Below are positions 1-10,096 of a stretch of DNA of 30,264 bases, piece after piece. This DNA is from Flammula alnicola (taxonomy: Eukaryota > Basidiomycota > Agaricomycetes > Agaricales > Strophariaceae), in assembly GCA_015499995.1 (NCBI GenBank), contig JADNRV010000489.1, positions 1 to 30,264 on the forward strand, read 5' to 3'. A program made the translations under genes and the position numbers. Positions within the stretch are counted from its first letter, which is position 1. Each line of letters begins with the position of its first letter. The notes below the pieces were generated by a model. The model saw nothing but the letters and a program-made list of their open reading frames with translations, searched no databases and had not been told where the DNA came from.

Positions 1-1771
1 CGTCCGCATCCCACAACCACAAGTCGTTGTGCATTCTGTAGAGGAACAGCCCTTGCGCGCGCTGATTGACCGCGAAATCCATGATGAAGATGACAGCTTC
101 GCCGCAGACCACGCTGAGCGCGTAGCTGATCGGCGTCCCGCGTTTGCGCAGGCGCGTTTCTGTGTCTTCTGGGAAGCGCAAAGGGGTCCTAAGGAATTCA
201 TTGTGGAACGCAATCCAGACCTTTGACATGCCGAGGAACTCAAGGACGGTGAGGATGGATGTATGCGGCAGTGAAGGCCCGAACCACTCCAGGTCGGAGC
301 ACACCGTCGCGTGGGTACCACGCACCGCCGTGTTCAGGTGGCACTCTGTTGTCATGATGTGCAGCAGCTTCTGCTTGACCGCCGCCGGCCCTGTCGCGTT
401 GCCGTACGCCTGGGGCCGAGCTGCTTTTCCTGGAGCTGCGTTAGGAAGAAGTTTGTGCGCTGGGTAGCGTTGCGCGTGACTCCGATGGAGAGAGCGCCTT
501 TATCACCGCCAAGCTGGCCCATGTAACGTTCCTTGGATTTGGAGGGAATGGGTGAGGAGCGGATCCAGGCTTTGCTGTCGAAGATACGGAGCAGCGCTTC
601 TTTGAGCTTGACTTGCCACGCGACGCCGATGTGATGGAGCAGAAGCGCATCAATGATTTCGGGGTCGGTGAATGCCCTATGTAATAGGAATAGCCAGTCC
701 GCAAATGTCACTTACAAAGGGATAGATAGGAGAAACTTGCCTGTATTTTCCATTCAAATGACGTCGGAACTCGATGGGAATTCCTTCCTTTGGCCATGTC
801 CAGCTCTCGATGGTGGCCATACGCATGCCCAACACACTTGCGACCTCGTCCAGCACCGTCGGGTTCTCCAGGAAGGCTTTCAGTGTCGCCCTCTTCTCCT
901 CGTCCATCAAACCCGACGCGAGGAGGCCCCGGATTGCGTTTTTAACATCGTTCATCCTAATGGTCTTACGCTGGAGATGGTGCCCAAACTCCTTCAGCTC
1001 CTTGCGCAGCCTCTCCAGAGCCTTGGCCGCCTCCTCCGCCTCGAACAACCCCTCGAGATATGCGTTCAGCCGCGGAACGTCAATGGGGTGGTCCTCGAAG
1101 ATGATCGATATTAGCTTCGCCTTTTGGTCGTGCATCTCCTTCCGCCCAACCTCAACGTAGGAAGAACTCGTCTGATTCGAGCTAGACGCGCTCTCCGAGT
1201 CCGAACCAGCCTGGTACGCCAGTGCCACGGAATCTCCGCTGGCTAGCCACTCGCTGAAGAGACTCCCAAAGAGCTTCGCCGAATCGAAGCGCATGATGTT
1301 GTGAAGGATGTGTCTCTCTAGCGTCTGGGCCCAGCCTTCTGCAATCTCGCGGCTGAAGCTGGGGTCTTTCCTCGCCTGCAGGAGCCAAAACTCGAGATTC
1401 ACTAGGTGGAGCTTGCCGCCGACGATCTGCTCCTGGTTGAGCATGCCAGAGCCAGTCCATGATTTGACAGCCTTGGCAAGGACCTCGACTTTCTTGAGTA
1501 CGTTGCCCTGCTCACCGAGCGCCTTGGCTTCGTCGACGACTTTGGCGTGTGCTTGATATGCAAGACGTTGCTTCTCGAGCTCCTGAAGCTTGATGTCAGT
1601 AATGAAGCGGAGAGTCTGACCGAAAGACGACCGGGCAACGGCGGTGGTGGACATCTTGGAGTTGGGGATGTTGAAATTAAAGGCGGATATCTTGGACACA
1701 TGATACAGGGAGACTGATCGTTTGGCTTGCAAGATAGTGTTGAGAGCTCGGGACCCATTGTGGAAAATCAT
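1..1771 (-). CDS. rvt: Cellular reverse-transcriptase-related protein (rvt-type), N-terminal part, runs off left edge
   Basis: Exon 1 is 741-1771 and exon 2 begins at 676, joined by a GC-AG intron (677-740; donor AG|GCAAGT) that restores the conserved HLNGKYR-AFTDPEI reading. The first ~340 residues are helical and charged, with a likely coiled coil. Further on lie RT-like blocks in the right order: motif A SDLEWFGPSLPHTSI (Asp codon 293-295), motif B RGTPISYALS, and a motif C equivalent YRMHNDLWLW at the window edge. These match the single-copy domesticated RT genes (rvt) of fungi, which are cellular genes and not active retroelements. The residue expected to be the first Asp of the DD pair is Asn (codon 26-28). 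The frame breaks near a G4 run at 412-415. The first Met is at 1771; Met40 (MSTTAV) is an alternative. The first 39 residues are basic with no acidic residue, so a mitochondrial leader is possible. The remaining C-terminus lies outside the window. Confidence 0.82.
677..740 (-). other. GC-AG intron in the rvt-type gene
   Basis: The 64-nt intron starts GCAAGT directly after AAATACAG and ends ACATAG. Only this join keeps phase (AG|G = Arg) and yields the conserved KYRAFTDPE segment. No GT donor nearby gives the right frame. Confidence 0.8.
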
Positions 1772-2282
1772 CCTGCAAGGACGGGGAGAGCCTTTATGGG
1801 CGTTCTACAATACGTTCAGGAGGAGGTTTGACTGATTGGCACTGGTTGCCAACGCTGTCCACCAGTGACTGCGCTAAACGGCCATCGGGCTGTAAAGATA
1901 CCCTCAGGCCTAAATGTGGTTGATAAATGGTGTTGAAGGAGTCATTGTGAGTGAGGCGGTCGCGAAGGAAGGATCTTGAGTCATACTATATAAGTACTTC
2001 AGAGCCTAATTCAAGTCATCAAGGAAAATGACGTAGCGTACTGGACGTAAGAAAGGGCAACTTCGAGTCAGACCACGATGCTGGTTAAGTTATGGCATAA
2101 GTATGTTTTGAAAATGCGTTCGAGTTCAATGGCAGTACAGTACAAATCAAGTCCATGTTTGTGGTCACGGTCGACCAAGGACACGAATGCGAACGGCAAC
2201 GAGTCTTCGAGGCACCCATGGCATTTATTTCTAATAAAAAATGCCTCTCCGTCTCTTCAACCTAGTTCTGTATATATCACAG
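1772..2282. other. Intergenic region: rvt promoter and ligase 3' flank
   Basis: This 511-nt stretch lies upstream of the rvt-type start and downstream of the ligase stop, both genes being on the minus strand. Only short open frames without recognisable protein sequence are present. It should hold the rvt promoter and the ligase 3' UTR. No RNA gene or repeat was seen. Confidence 0.6.
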
Positions 2283-5032
2283 TCATAGCTTGGAACGGGG
2301 CGGTTTACTCCGGACCATCGTTTTGGCTTTCTCGCGAAGGACCCGACGAAGCTACATGAAGAGAGATGTTTCGAGGCCTGTACAAAAAAAAATCAAACTG
2401 GTACTCACGATTTTGCCTGATGGGTTCTTGGGAATGGCATCGACGAATTCGACGCCTCCAGCAAGCCATTTGTATTGCACTTTGGCATCAGATATGTGCT
2501 AATGAAATACAATGGTCAGGAACAGCAACTATACACCTGAGTAGAGACTACCTTCTCTATGGCCTTCTTTATTTCATTTTCAGCGTCTTCGCTTGCCTTC
2601 ATTCGTTCGAGTGCATTGGCACTAGGCACAACAAAAGCCAGAGGCACTTCTCCGCTATAGTCATCTGGAATACCCACCACACATGCATCCGTCACATCAG
2701 GGTGGAGCAGTAAATGAGCTTCTAATTCAGCTGGGGCGACCTGGAAGCCCCGAACTTTCATAATTTCCTGTTCAACAAAGAAAGTAAGAATACGACCAAG
2801 AGACTTCTCGTAGATTCTTTCCCGTACTTTTATTCGATCAAGAACATAGACTTCAAGGTTCTTGATAGCAACTTCGTCCCCTGTCCGAACCCAGCCATCG
2901 ATAAATGTTTCAGCAGTCCTGAGATTTATGCATATCTTAGAAAGAGAAATTCAGCAGGGAAAGCTTGGCGTACGCAGCGGGGTTTTCGTAATATCCCATC
3001 GCCATCGCAGGGCCTTTCACAAGAAGTTCGCCCGGCTCGCCCTCAGCCGCCAGACTACCATCTGGCTTAACCACTTTAGCTACAATACCTGGTAGTAATT
3101 CGCCAGAGCTGCCAATTGTGCCCAATTTGCGACCATTTTGTAGGGCAGAGATGCCTGTGGAAGTTTCGGTAAGACCTGCCGCCTCAGTTAGACCTGGCAC
3201 TTGATGAAAACAACGAAGGGAAAAGAATATTCAGTTGTATTTACCATAGCCCTGTCCAATACTAGCATTCGGAAAGACTGTCGTCATTTGAGCCATTAAG
3301 TCGCCACCTAAAGGGGCTGCTCCGGATAAGCAGAACTTGACGTGGCTGAAGTCGTAATTTTGAGCGGCAGAATGCTGCAATCATAATGAGGCTTTTTATA
3401 GACCATAGTAGCTGATGCCTTTACTTTGCATAGGAGAACACACATAGGGGGTACTAGGCTGATAATGGCAAGAAGTCAGCAAATATAGGAGACAAGTGCT
3501 CAATGCATAACTAACTATAAATGAGTGATTCGGTGTCGAGTTATGCTTTCTAAGAGATTTGTAAAGTTGAACTTGGGCATAACGAGAATGGATGCCTAAA
3601 AGAGAGATAGTGGATCAATGCCTTGACCGAATCTGACATGCTCAGAAACATACGCCTGTATATAAAACATAGTGCATCTGATTGAGATGTTTTAGTACGA
3701 GAAAGATAATTCACCATAGTTCAACGTACAATCACAACCAGTCCATATATGTCTGTAAACATTTTCAGATCAATGAAAAGAGAAAGTCGGCATAAACGGC
3801 TCACGGAAAAAAGGAAGGACTGACACAAGAAATGAGTACTGGACAACAATGCCAATCAGCTGCACTCACCTCCGAGGGCCACATCCCCAGGACCTAGAAC
3901 TTTAGGATGCCAAGATGGATCACCCAGGCGGTAATGAGTAGCCATTTGGATCACGTTTGCAATCACCGCATAATGGGAGATTGCGACTGCCTATATGCAA
4001 GGAAGCGGTTATCTTTCGTGTTCTCCTTCGATAAGATATGTTTTACCTTAGGTTTCCCTTTCAGTCATTGTCAATCATCGGTAAGTTTTGCATGTCAATG
4101 TAGGTATATGCAAGGATAGTTTAGTTACCCGTTGTACCGCTTGAAAACGAGAGGAAGGCGATAGTTGTGCGAGCCTCGCCTGGCCGAAAACGTATCGCCT
4201 TGTAATTCTCGCCTTGACTCCAGCCAAAGGCAATTAATTCCTCAAGAGTCGGAAAAGAAGGTGCGGATCCCGATGAAGAGGGCGAATCAAGAATAAACAG
4301 GAAATCATCAGAGATCCCACATGCGCGAGCGGAGGTTCTTGCCGTAGTAAGGCAAATTGGATGTGCGACGAGGACTTTCGCCCTGGTGGTTGATATTTGA
4401 TGCTTCAATTCGTCAGCTGTATAACTGGGGTTTGCCGGTCTGGAGGATGGGATTGTTGAACATACGCCCATTCACAGCTTCAACGGCGGCTTACGTTACA
4501 ATTCCGCCAAGGATGTGAACAGCCCAAACGACAATGGCATAGTCTATATAGTATTGTGTAAGCTCTACTTAGTTGTGAGGGAAGGAAAGGAGCTCAACCT
4601 ATGTGATTGGGGCTAAAAAGACACACTGTCAAAGAAGTCTCAGGATGTTGTATGTTAGCAGAATTCAACCTTGCGACGCACCAACATCCTTTGAACCTAG
4701 TATTTGAATCATGAGACAATTGCACAATGCAATGTCATGGTGGAAAGAACGCACCAACGTTCCATTTGAGGCTCAGCGCATTGGCAAGGCCGTATGCACG
4801 ATAATGCGCCTGGAAATAGTTGAAAAAAAGGTAAATAAAGAGATGTAATGAAGAAAGTCACAAAACGTGCCTGTTCATATGTTATGGCGCGTCCGGTACC
4901 ATCTTCAATGAAGAAAGGGATAGTTCTTGGCCGTACGGGTCTTCCAGGTGCTTCTGTGCGAAGGATAAACTGGGGAATTGAAAGATCGTCAGGAATATGA
5001 GGGAGAGGAACTGGAGAGCGAAACTCGGACAT
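2283..5032 (-). CDS. Peroxisomal acyl-CoA synthetase / 4-coumarate-CoA ligase-like enzyme (19 exons, 574 aa)
   Basis: It belongs to the AMP-binding (ANL) ligases, which activate a carboxylic acid with ATP and CoA. My exons, 5' to 3': 4871-5032, 4755-4809, 4682-4696, 4599-4625, 4495-4543, 4129-4439, 4047-4057, 3870-3990, 3805-3819, 3730-3752, 3654-3677, 3516-3595, 3425-3458, 3245-3374, 2974-3175, 2828-2918, 2552-2767, 2409-2498, 2283-2351. They sum to 1,725 nt, giving 574 residues, normal for the family. Motifs: P-loop SSGTTGKPK (about 202-210), FFHIYGL (about 254-260), GQGYGLTETS (about 348-357), GWVRTGD (428-434), then KVRGFQVAPAELE and the A10 lysine in NPSGKI (Lys about 551). The protein ends SKL, a canonical PTS1, so I infer peroxisomal location. 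The substrate (medium-chain fatty acid or aromatic acid) cannot be told from sequence. Intron 1 is GC-AG. Confidence 0.92.
3176..3194 (-). other. Tandem in-frame splice acceptors 18 nt apart
   Basis: On the minus strand two CAG|GT acceptors are separated by 18 nt (introns ending at 3194 or 3176). The distal one gives GYGLTETSTG, matching the ligase A5 motif. The proximal one inserts six residues (LTEAAG) after GYG. A CTAAC branch-site match lies 13-17 nt before the distal acceptor and favours that site. Confidence 0.7.
4810..4870 (-). other. GC-AG intron in the acyl-CoA ligase gene
   Basis: The donor is CAG|GCACGT and the acceptor TTTCCAG. Phase 0 on both sides joins TYEQ to AHYRAYGLANAL, as expected for the family. 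The nearby GT donor (GTTTTG, 4 nt downstream) puts the next exon in a frame that does not resemble the family. Confidence 0.65.
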
Positions 5033-5239
5033 GGGGAGTGGACTGTTGCCGTAGAAATGTCACTGGCTTTATAAGTATCCCGGAATTCGCATCTGTATGT
5101 GCTTTTGCGTGGCCATGGGACCATGGGGTCATTAGAAGGCAAAGCCGTGTCCGTCGTGCCGCGGGGGGCTCTTTCTGTTTCGGGAATAATAGAATATATT
5201 TAATGCAATCCACGGCCCGCCATCACTCGTTAGCTTTAG
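5033..5239. promoter_or_regulatory. Bidirectional promoter between the ligase gene and MED7
   Basis: Only 207 nt separate two divergent start codons (5032 minus, 5240 plus), so both core promoters must lie here or overlap the 5' ends. An AT-rich stretch (aatagaatatatttaatgc, about 5188-5206) is the best TATA-like candidate. No specific factor site is claimed. Confidence 0.55.
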
Positions 5240-6346
5240 ATGGACGAGGACACCACTGAACTCAGAAACCCATTCCCCTCACCTCCGTCACATTACACCA
5301 AATATACAACCCACAACCTCAACCTCCTCGCCCTGTTGAGAGAGCGGGAACCCCAAATCCCTAATCCCAATCAATACGAAGTCTTGAAAGACCAGAATGA
5401 TGTTCCTGACTGGCCCCTGATACAACTAGACAAACCACGAGTAGATTGGATCCTCGATGAACCGGAAGCGTATTATGATGTCTTTGGAGACAGGTGGTTT
5501 GTGCGCTCAAAGAAATTTTTGAAACCCGGAAACGAGCTCAACAAACCCTTCCTCGCATTCAGGTCAAAGAAAAGATCCCTTCATTGGCAGAGCTAGGAGG
5601 AAACCAACTCTACCCAGCAGATCCTACGATAGGTATGCCAAATCCTATGTGAAAATGAGCCTACCAACTCATTTACTTCGATTGCTAGACCGTCGACCCG
5701 CTCTACGATCTGTGTTGCGCTCGCTTTTGGTGACCTACTCGTCTCTAACGGGTTCTCTTCTTGCGCCTCCTCCCACATCACCAGAAGTGCCACCTGAATG
5801 GCAGCGATATGTTGAATGGATCACTGTTCTGAGCCAAAATCTCATGGCGGCCGCCAACGATTTACGACCTGTTCAGGTGTGCCACGTATATATTTGATTC
5901 GTTGCGATAATTGAAGAATGATTAGGCCCGCGGAAACCTGGAATCGATGATGAGGCGCCAGTTGGAGCTGCGAAGGGAAGAAACTAAAACTCTGCATCAG
6001 TATGTCTTGAATTTCCTCTCTTGAAAAAATTATCCCAATGGTCGTGCAGAAAATGTGATACACTAAGTGCAAAGCTGGGAGAATTGCGCGCCTCTGCACA
6101 GACAATTATTAAGGACAGCAAACCGGTAGTACGTATCCCTTTCCACGTGACTTTATCTGCGACTCATTTTGAAATGAAGCAAAAAGAAGGATCTAGTGCC
6201 ACTCATCCCTACGCTGGTTTTGATCATATGGTACGCATTCTCATACATGTGTTCGAACAACGCGAACTCATACCATGCTTTAGTCTTCTGATGTTACGCC
6301 TGAAGATGTTTTGAAATGGGCAGAAGGTTTCATATCGTCACTGTGA
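5240..6346 (+). CDS. MED7: Mediator complex subunit 7 (MED7, 261 aa)
   Basis: MED7 is a middle-module subunit of Mediator, bridging activators and RNA polymerase II in the nucleus; it pairs with MED21. Exons: 5240-5500, 5563-5632, 5689-5876, 5926-5999, 6050-6128, 6180-6230, 6284-6346, giving 261 residues. Family landmarks in order: the N-terminal proline motif PPSHYTKYT, DVFGDRWF followed by KIPSLAELGGNQLYP, a helical block, and LRPVQARGNLESMMRRQLE, which corresponds to the MED7 hallmark RPHQARE. A coiled helix follows (HQKCDTLSAKLGELRASAQ). The C-terminus is DVTPEDVLKWAE plus a short tail. The 51-nt intron 6129-6179 is in frame and stop-free, so the joins of the last exons are less certain than the rest. 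It lies head-to-head with the ligase gene and upstream of another predicted nuclear cofactor. Confidence 0.92.
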
Positions 6347-6700
6347 CCTGGGACGGAACGGTCGAGTTAGCTCGACGCAATTTTTGTATGTCTATGTGCA
6401 CAACTTTATATAGTAAAACGTGAACTCTCAGAAACTCTCCTGAAACACGAGCAAAGAGTATTCCTGCTTCCATATGCTATTACGCTTGCAGTCCTGGAAT
6501 CCTGTATTTTTGCCTACAAGTATGCTATTTATGGACAGATTCACACGAAATCAAATCTCATGGTCAAACATCGATACAAACGGAAGCTTTTCAAATCATC
6601 TCTCGTCGCGTCGCGTTTCGTGTTTCTTGTTGGATGACCAGCAACCTCGGATAACCTAATATTCCAATTCATCGAAAATTTGTACTACCGCTAGATCTTC
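6347..6700. other. Intergenic region between MED7 and the BCL7-like gene
   Basis: These 354 nt lie between two same-strand genes and should hold the MED7 3' UTR and the next promoter. A short open frame at 6474-6659 has no recognisable family. Nothing else was seen. Confidence 0.5.
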
Positions 6701-7407
6701 ATGGCCACAAGACGAAGAATCGGAGTCAGTGCTGCAACAACTGAGGCTGCGCGACGGCAGCTCATGCAACCTGTACCGTGTTGGGAGAAAGTTTGGGTTC
6801 CGCCAAGTACTATAACCTCTGGTTCTTCAACACTGAAAGTGTATAAGTGGGTCAAGACAGAGAAAGTGCAGGTCAGTATCCTTGCATATTCTCACTCATA
6901 AAGTTGATAATAATACCTCGGACCTCTCAGCAATTCAGCGACGATGAAGGCGAAGTGGACGAGCCTCTTGCTCCTCTGCCTGATGAAGCCGAAGTGGTCG
7001 ATGGAGATGAAGATGAGCAGGACGAAACCAGGAACGAAACAATCGAAACAACCCAGACCAAAGACCTCGCAGACATGGATACAAACCAAGATGACCCACC
7101 GTCTAAAGTTCCCTCTCCAAAACCTCAGCTAATGATCTTGGAGCCCTCAGCTGACGATGATAATCCAGACCCCGCAGAGGCCTTGGACGCATCTCTTAAA
7201 CCTATGGATAGTAACATGGACGACGGGGACGACAATGATAAACAAGGCCTGGGGGTTGAAGGACTTGAGTTGGACATTTCTGCATTGGGTCCAGACGGCC
7301 TGCAGCTCGAAAACGAACACGACCTTTCACAGTTAGATGGACCAGATGGATTGATTGGCGGTCCACTAATGGATGAGAGTGGAGACCCATTCGCGGATAC
7401 GGCGTAG
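6701..7407 (+). CDS. BCL7-like protein, candidate SWI/SNF-associated subunit (215 aa)
   Basis: Exons 6701-6871 and 6931-7407 join in phase 0 across a 59-nt intron. The N-terminus carries PCWEKVWV, then a short insert, then STLKVYKWVKTEK. This parallels the animal BCL7 N-terminal signature (WEKKWV followed by a serine, leucine and YKWV), known from subunits of the BAF chromatin remodeller. From about residue 58 onward the protein is acidic and probably disordered, rich in Asp, Glu and Pro, ending in Gly/Asp/Leu-rich blocks and DPFADTA. A length of about 200 residues and a conserved N-terminus with a divergent acidic tail both fit BCL7. Function is inferred from this short motif only. It follows MED7 on the same strand. 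Confidence 0.72.
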
Positions 7408-8310
7408 TCGCCTCATTGGACCTCGATTTCTGTACGTTCTGTGTGTGTTGATTTGCTATTGGCACGGAGAAACCTCTCTTGCATGTAATTTACTTGTTTT
7501 TACCATTCCACGACATTGTTGAGCTACCCTTCCTATGAACGATGGTCGACGATAACACGCTCCCTCCCCTCGTTTATCCTTCACTGGGCTTTCATGAGCA
7601 ACAGGCCATCCTTTAAGACTAAGCATGCGACTGGCGATTGAAGGAGACGTACAAGGCTTGCGTGCAAATCTAGAAGCTGCCCTTATTCTTTGGCGGATCC
7701 TGCATACATTCGCAGCTCTCAGTTCCGCAGCCTTCTAACTTGGTGATACACTCAGGCTAATTTATTGGTGTTCAGTTAGTAGGGGAAGCAAAGAAAGAAT
7801 TGACGTTCGCTGACCATTTATGTAGGATTCAAAGTTGGATTTAGTAAATTGTGGGTGCAAGACAAGATGCAATATTCGAGCTCTTAAGCTTAAGATCTAA
7901 CCTTATCGTTATCAAGGAAATCATTGCTATTTGAGGAGCTTCTGGCCAACAATGTCACGGTGATTTCCATCGGTCTGGACCATTGGTCAGTGGTCGAGCG
8001 ATTTGACTTGACAATGAAAACCATTAGCTGGCCGCTGAACACTGCACTGATTTTCCTTCTAAAGGTACACATGACTGCTGTGCACCTGGAATGCGCAGCC
8101 TGCGCAGCAGAGTTACTTACAGCGGATGGAACTATTGGAACTTTGGAATGACGTCTTCATCGTGTGAACGTGGCAAACAACAACCAAAGTTCGAATGGTC
8201 GATGGGCGCTAAACTTCGACGAGTACTTATAGGAACCATTCATCAGTCTTGCAAGAAGACTGAGGGCTTGTTCTTTAAGTCCTGCATTCAAGTTTTTTCT
8301 ATCATCCACG
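7408..8310. other. Long intergenic region without a recognised gene
   Basis: These 903 nt separate the BCL7-like stop from the next start. Open frames are short (up to about 80 codons) and do not resemble any family I know on either strand. No tRNA-like fold, tandem repeat or transposon end was noticed. It should contain a 3' UTR and the promoter of the Lnt-like gene; TTATAGG at about 8227-8233 is a weak TATA-like match some 80 nt before the start codon. Confidence 0.5.
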
Positions 8311-10096
8311 ATGGATCTCCGACAAGTTGCCTTCCATGATCATCCCAGTGTGTTTTTCACCGCCCTCTCAGCAGTGACTGCTACCATTGCCCTTCGTCCG
8401 GATTCAACCATACTCCCAATGATTGGGGCCTTATCGGTCTTACTGGTATATTCTCCTATCTTGTTTCGCCCATCTGAGCACCGTTGGGTGAACGTATTTC
8501 TTATCGGAGTGGCGCTATCCGTCGCAAGTTCGGTTCTCCGACTTCAAGCATCTCTTGAAGCCCTTTCAACTCCCGGAGGGTCCCTGGTAGCCCTTTTCAC
8601 ATTTTCCGCTCTGCTTTCATCCCTCAGCCTTACCGCATTATACGTTTCAACCAAGTTCTACACCCGTCTCGGGTCATCATGGTCGCAAGTAACCCTGTTC
8701 CCCGCTATATGGGCCACTCTCTGGTGTACAGTCTCGTACATCAGTCCAGTTGGTCACCTATCAACATGGAGTGTCGCAAACAACATGGATGCGTATAACT
8801 GGGTTACCCCGTTTCTAGGCCCGGTTAGTAAGGATTGGATAGTCGGGGCATGGGCGGTGGTCATTTCGGAAACGGTTGGCTACTGGCACACTGGGTTCAG
8901 CGAGGATACGGTCGACTTGCTAAACTTCCCGCAGGATCAACACCGACGCTTCAATAATAAGACGGCAACCAAAATCCTCACCTTATTGTTGACCTTCCTC
9001 ACCATCCCTTCTTTCATCTCCTCGAATTCGCCCCTTCCAGTGTCTCCGATAGACGCAGTGACACCCTTGTCCGTTGCATGTGCCCTCCCTCCATATCAGC
9101 GCTACAAGCACCACGTGTTAACCCTCGAAGATTACATCAGGGAAACTGACACCCTTCGGAGCATGGCGAAAATTATACTCTGGCCTGAAGGCGCCGTCAC
9201 GTTCCATTCAGTGGAAGAACGAGAAAATGCTTTCAATGAGGTTCGCAAGAGGATCCCTGGAGTATATGTTGGAGTGTCGTTTGAGGAAACGATCAGTGAC
9301 CCCAATGATTCAACTGGAAGAAAGCCCATCACACGTACAGGATTAGCTGTCGTCTCCCAGAAATCCAACGATACCTATCACACTTACTACAAACGGCATC
9401 TTGTTCCAGGTAATTTGTCTAACTTTGTCGTCCTTTGTTCGGCATCCTGAACGATTGCTTTCATTAGTCGCGGAGTCGTACCGTTTAACGCATTCAACTG
9501 CTCCACCGACTCTTTTTGAAGCTCAGCTGCCCAAACCCAACAAATATATCCCATCAAAGCAGTGGGGGCATGGACCTGATTATACTCGACCTCTCCTTCT
9601 GACTTCCTCGATCTGCCTTGACTTTGCCGCACCCTTCCCTTTCGCCGCATTGGAATCCAGACCTGCTCTTATTCTCGCCCCTGCACGAACATGGGATCGC
9701 ACAGTCGGAAATGCAATGTGGCTTCAAGCCAAACAACGAGCCGAAGAATTGGATAGTATGATCTTGTGGTGCGATGGAGGTGAGGGAGGAGTGAGCGGCG
9801 TAGCAGGTGGTGGATTCAACGATGTGACCCAAGTCGGATCAGGCTCTTTCATCCGAACGATTGGGATTCAATATCCCTTCGACTCTCAGCGTACTCCCTA
9901 TGCTCGTTTCGGGGATTTTACCTTGATTCTATTCTGGATTTTTGCACTTGGTCCAGGATTCATCCCGCGAGTCCCATTCGGCAACCTGCAATTCAAGTTT
10001 GCACGCCGAGGCATATACTCTGGTATTCAAACCTTTCGAGGGTGGATTGGGCATGGCCAGGCCGAACGCGCGCCGGAACAGGATCTCCTTGGTTAG
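8311..10096 (+). CDS. Apolipoprotein N-acyltransferase-like membrane protein (nitrilase fold, 575 aa)
   Basis: Exons 8311-9409 and 9468-10096 join inside the active-site segment (YYKRHLVP|VAES). The N-terminal ~240 residues hold about seven hydrophobic segments (near 14-28, 33-52, 60-78, 90-114, 126-147, 173-193, 221-237). A soluble CN-hydrolase domain and a last hydrophobic segment (FTLILFWIFALGPGF) follow. This is the architecture of bacterial Lnt. The catalytic triad is visible: Glu293 in WPEGA, Lys361 in YYKRHLVP, Cys416 in SSICLDF. The Glu-to-Lys spacing of 68 residues equals that in E. coli Lnt (E267, K335). KRHLVP is the Lnt signature. The protein probably transfers or hydrolyses an acyl group at an internal membrane. 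Since fungi lack bacterial lipoproteins its substrate is unknown. Confidence 0.85.

Noticed and set aside
653..1160. Plus-strand open frames of 128-153 codons
   Set aside because: Antisense to the RT-like exon, which has clear conserved protein sequence on the minus strand.
1..1771. An active retrotransposon or retroviral element
   Set aside because: No LTR, gag, integrase, RNase H or target duplication is seen, and the motifs fit single-copy cellular rvt genes with introns.
9387..9650. Minus-strand 87-codon frame opposite the Lnt-like gene
   Set aside because: It covers the intron and catalytic region of the plus-strand gene and shows no independent signal.
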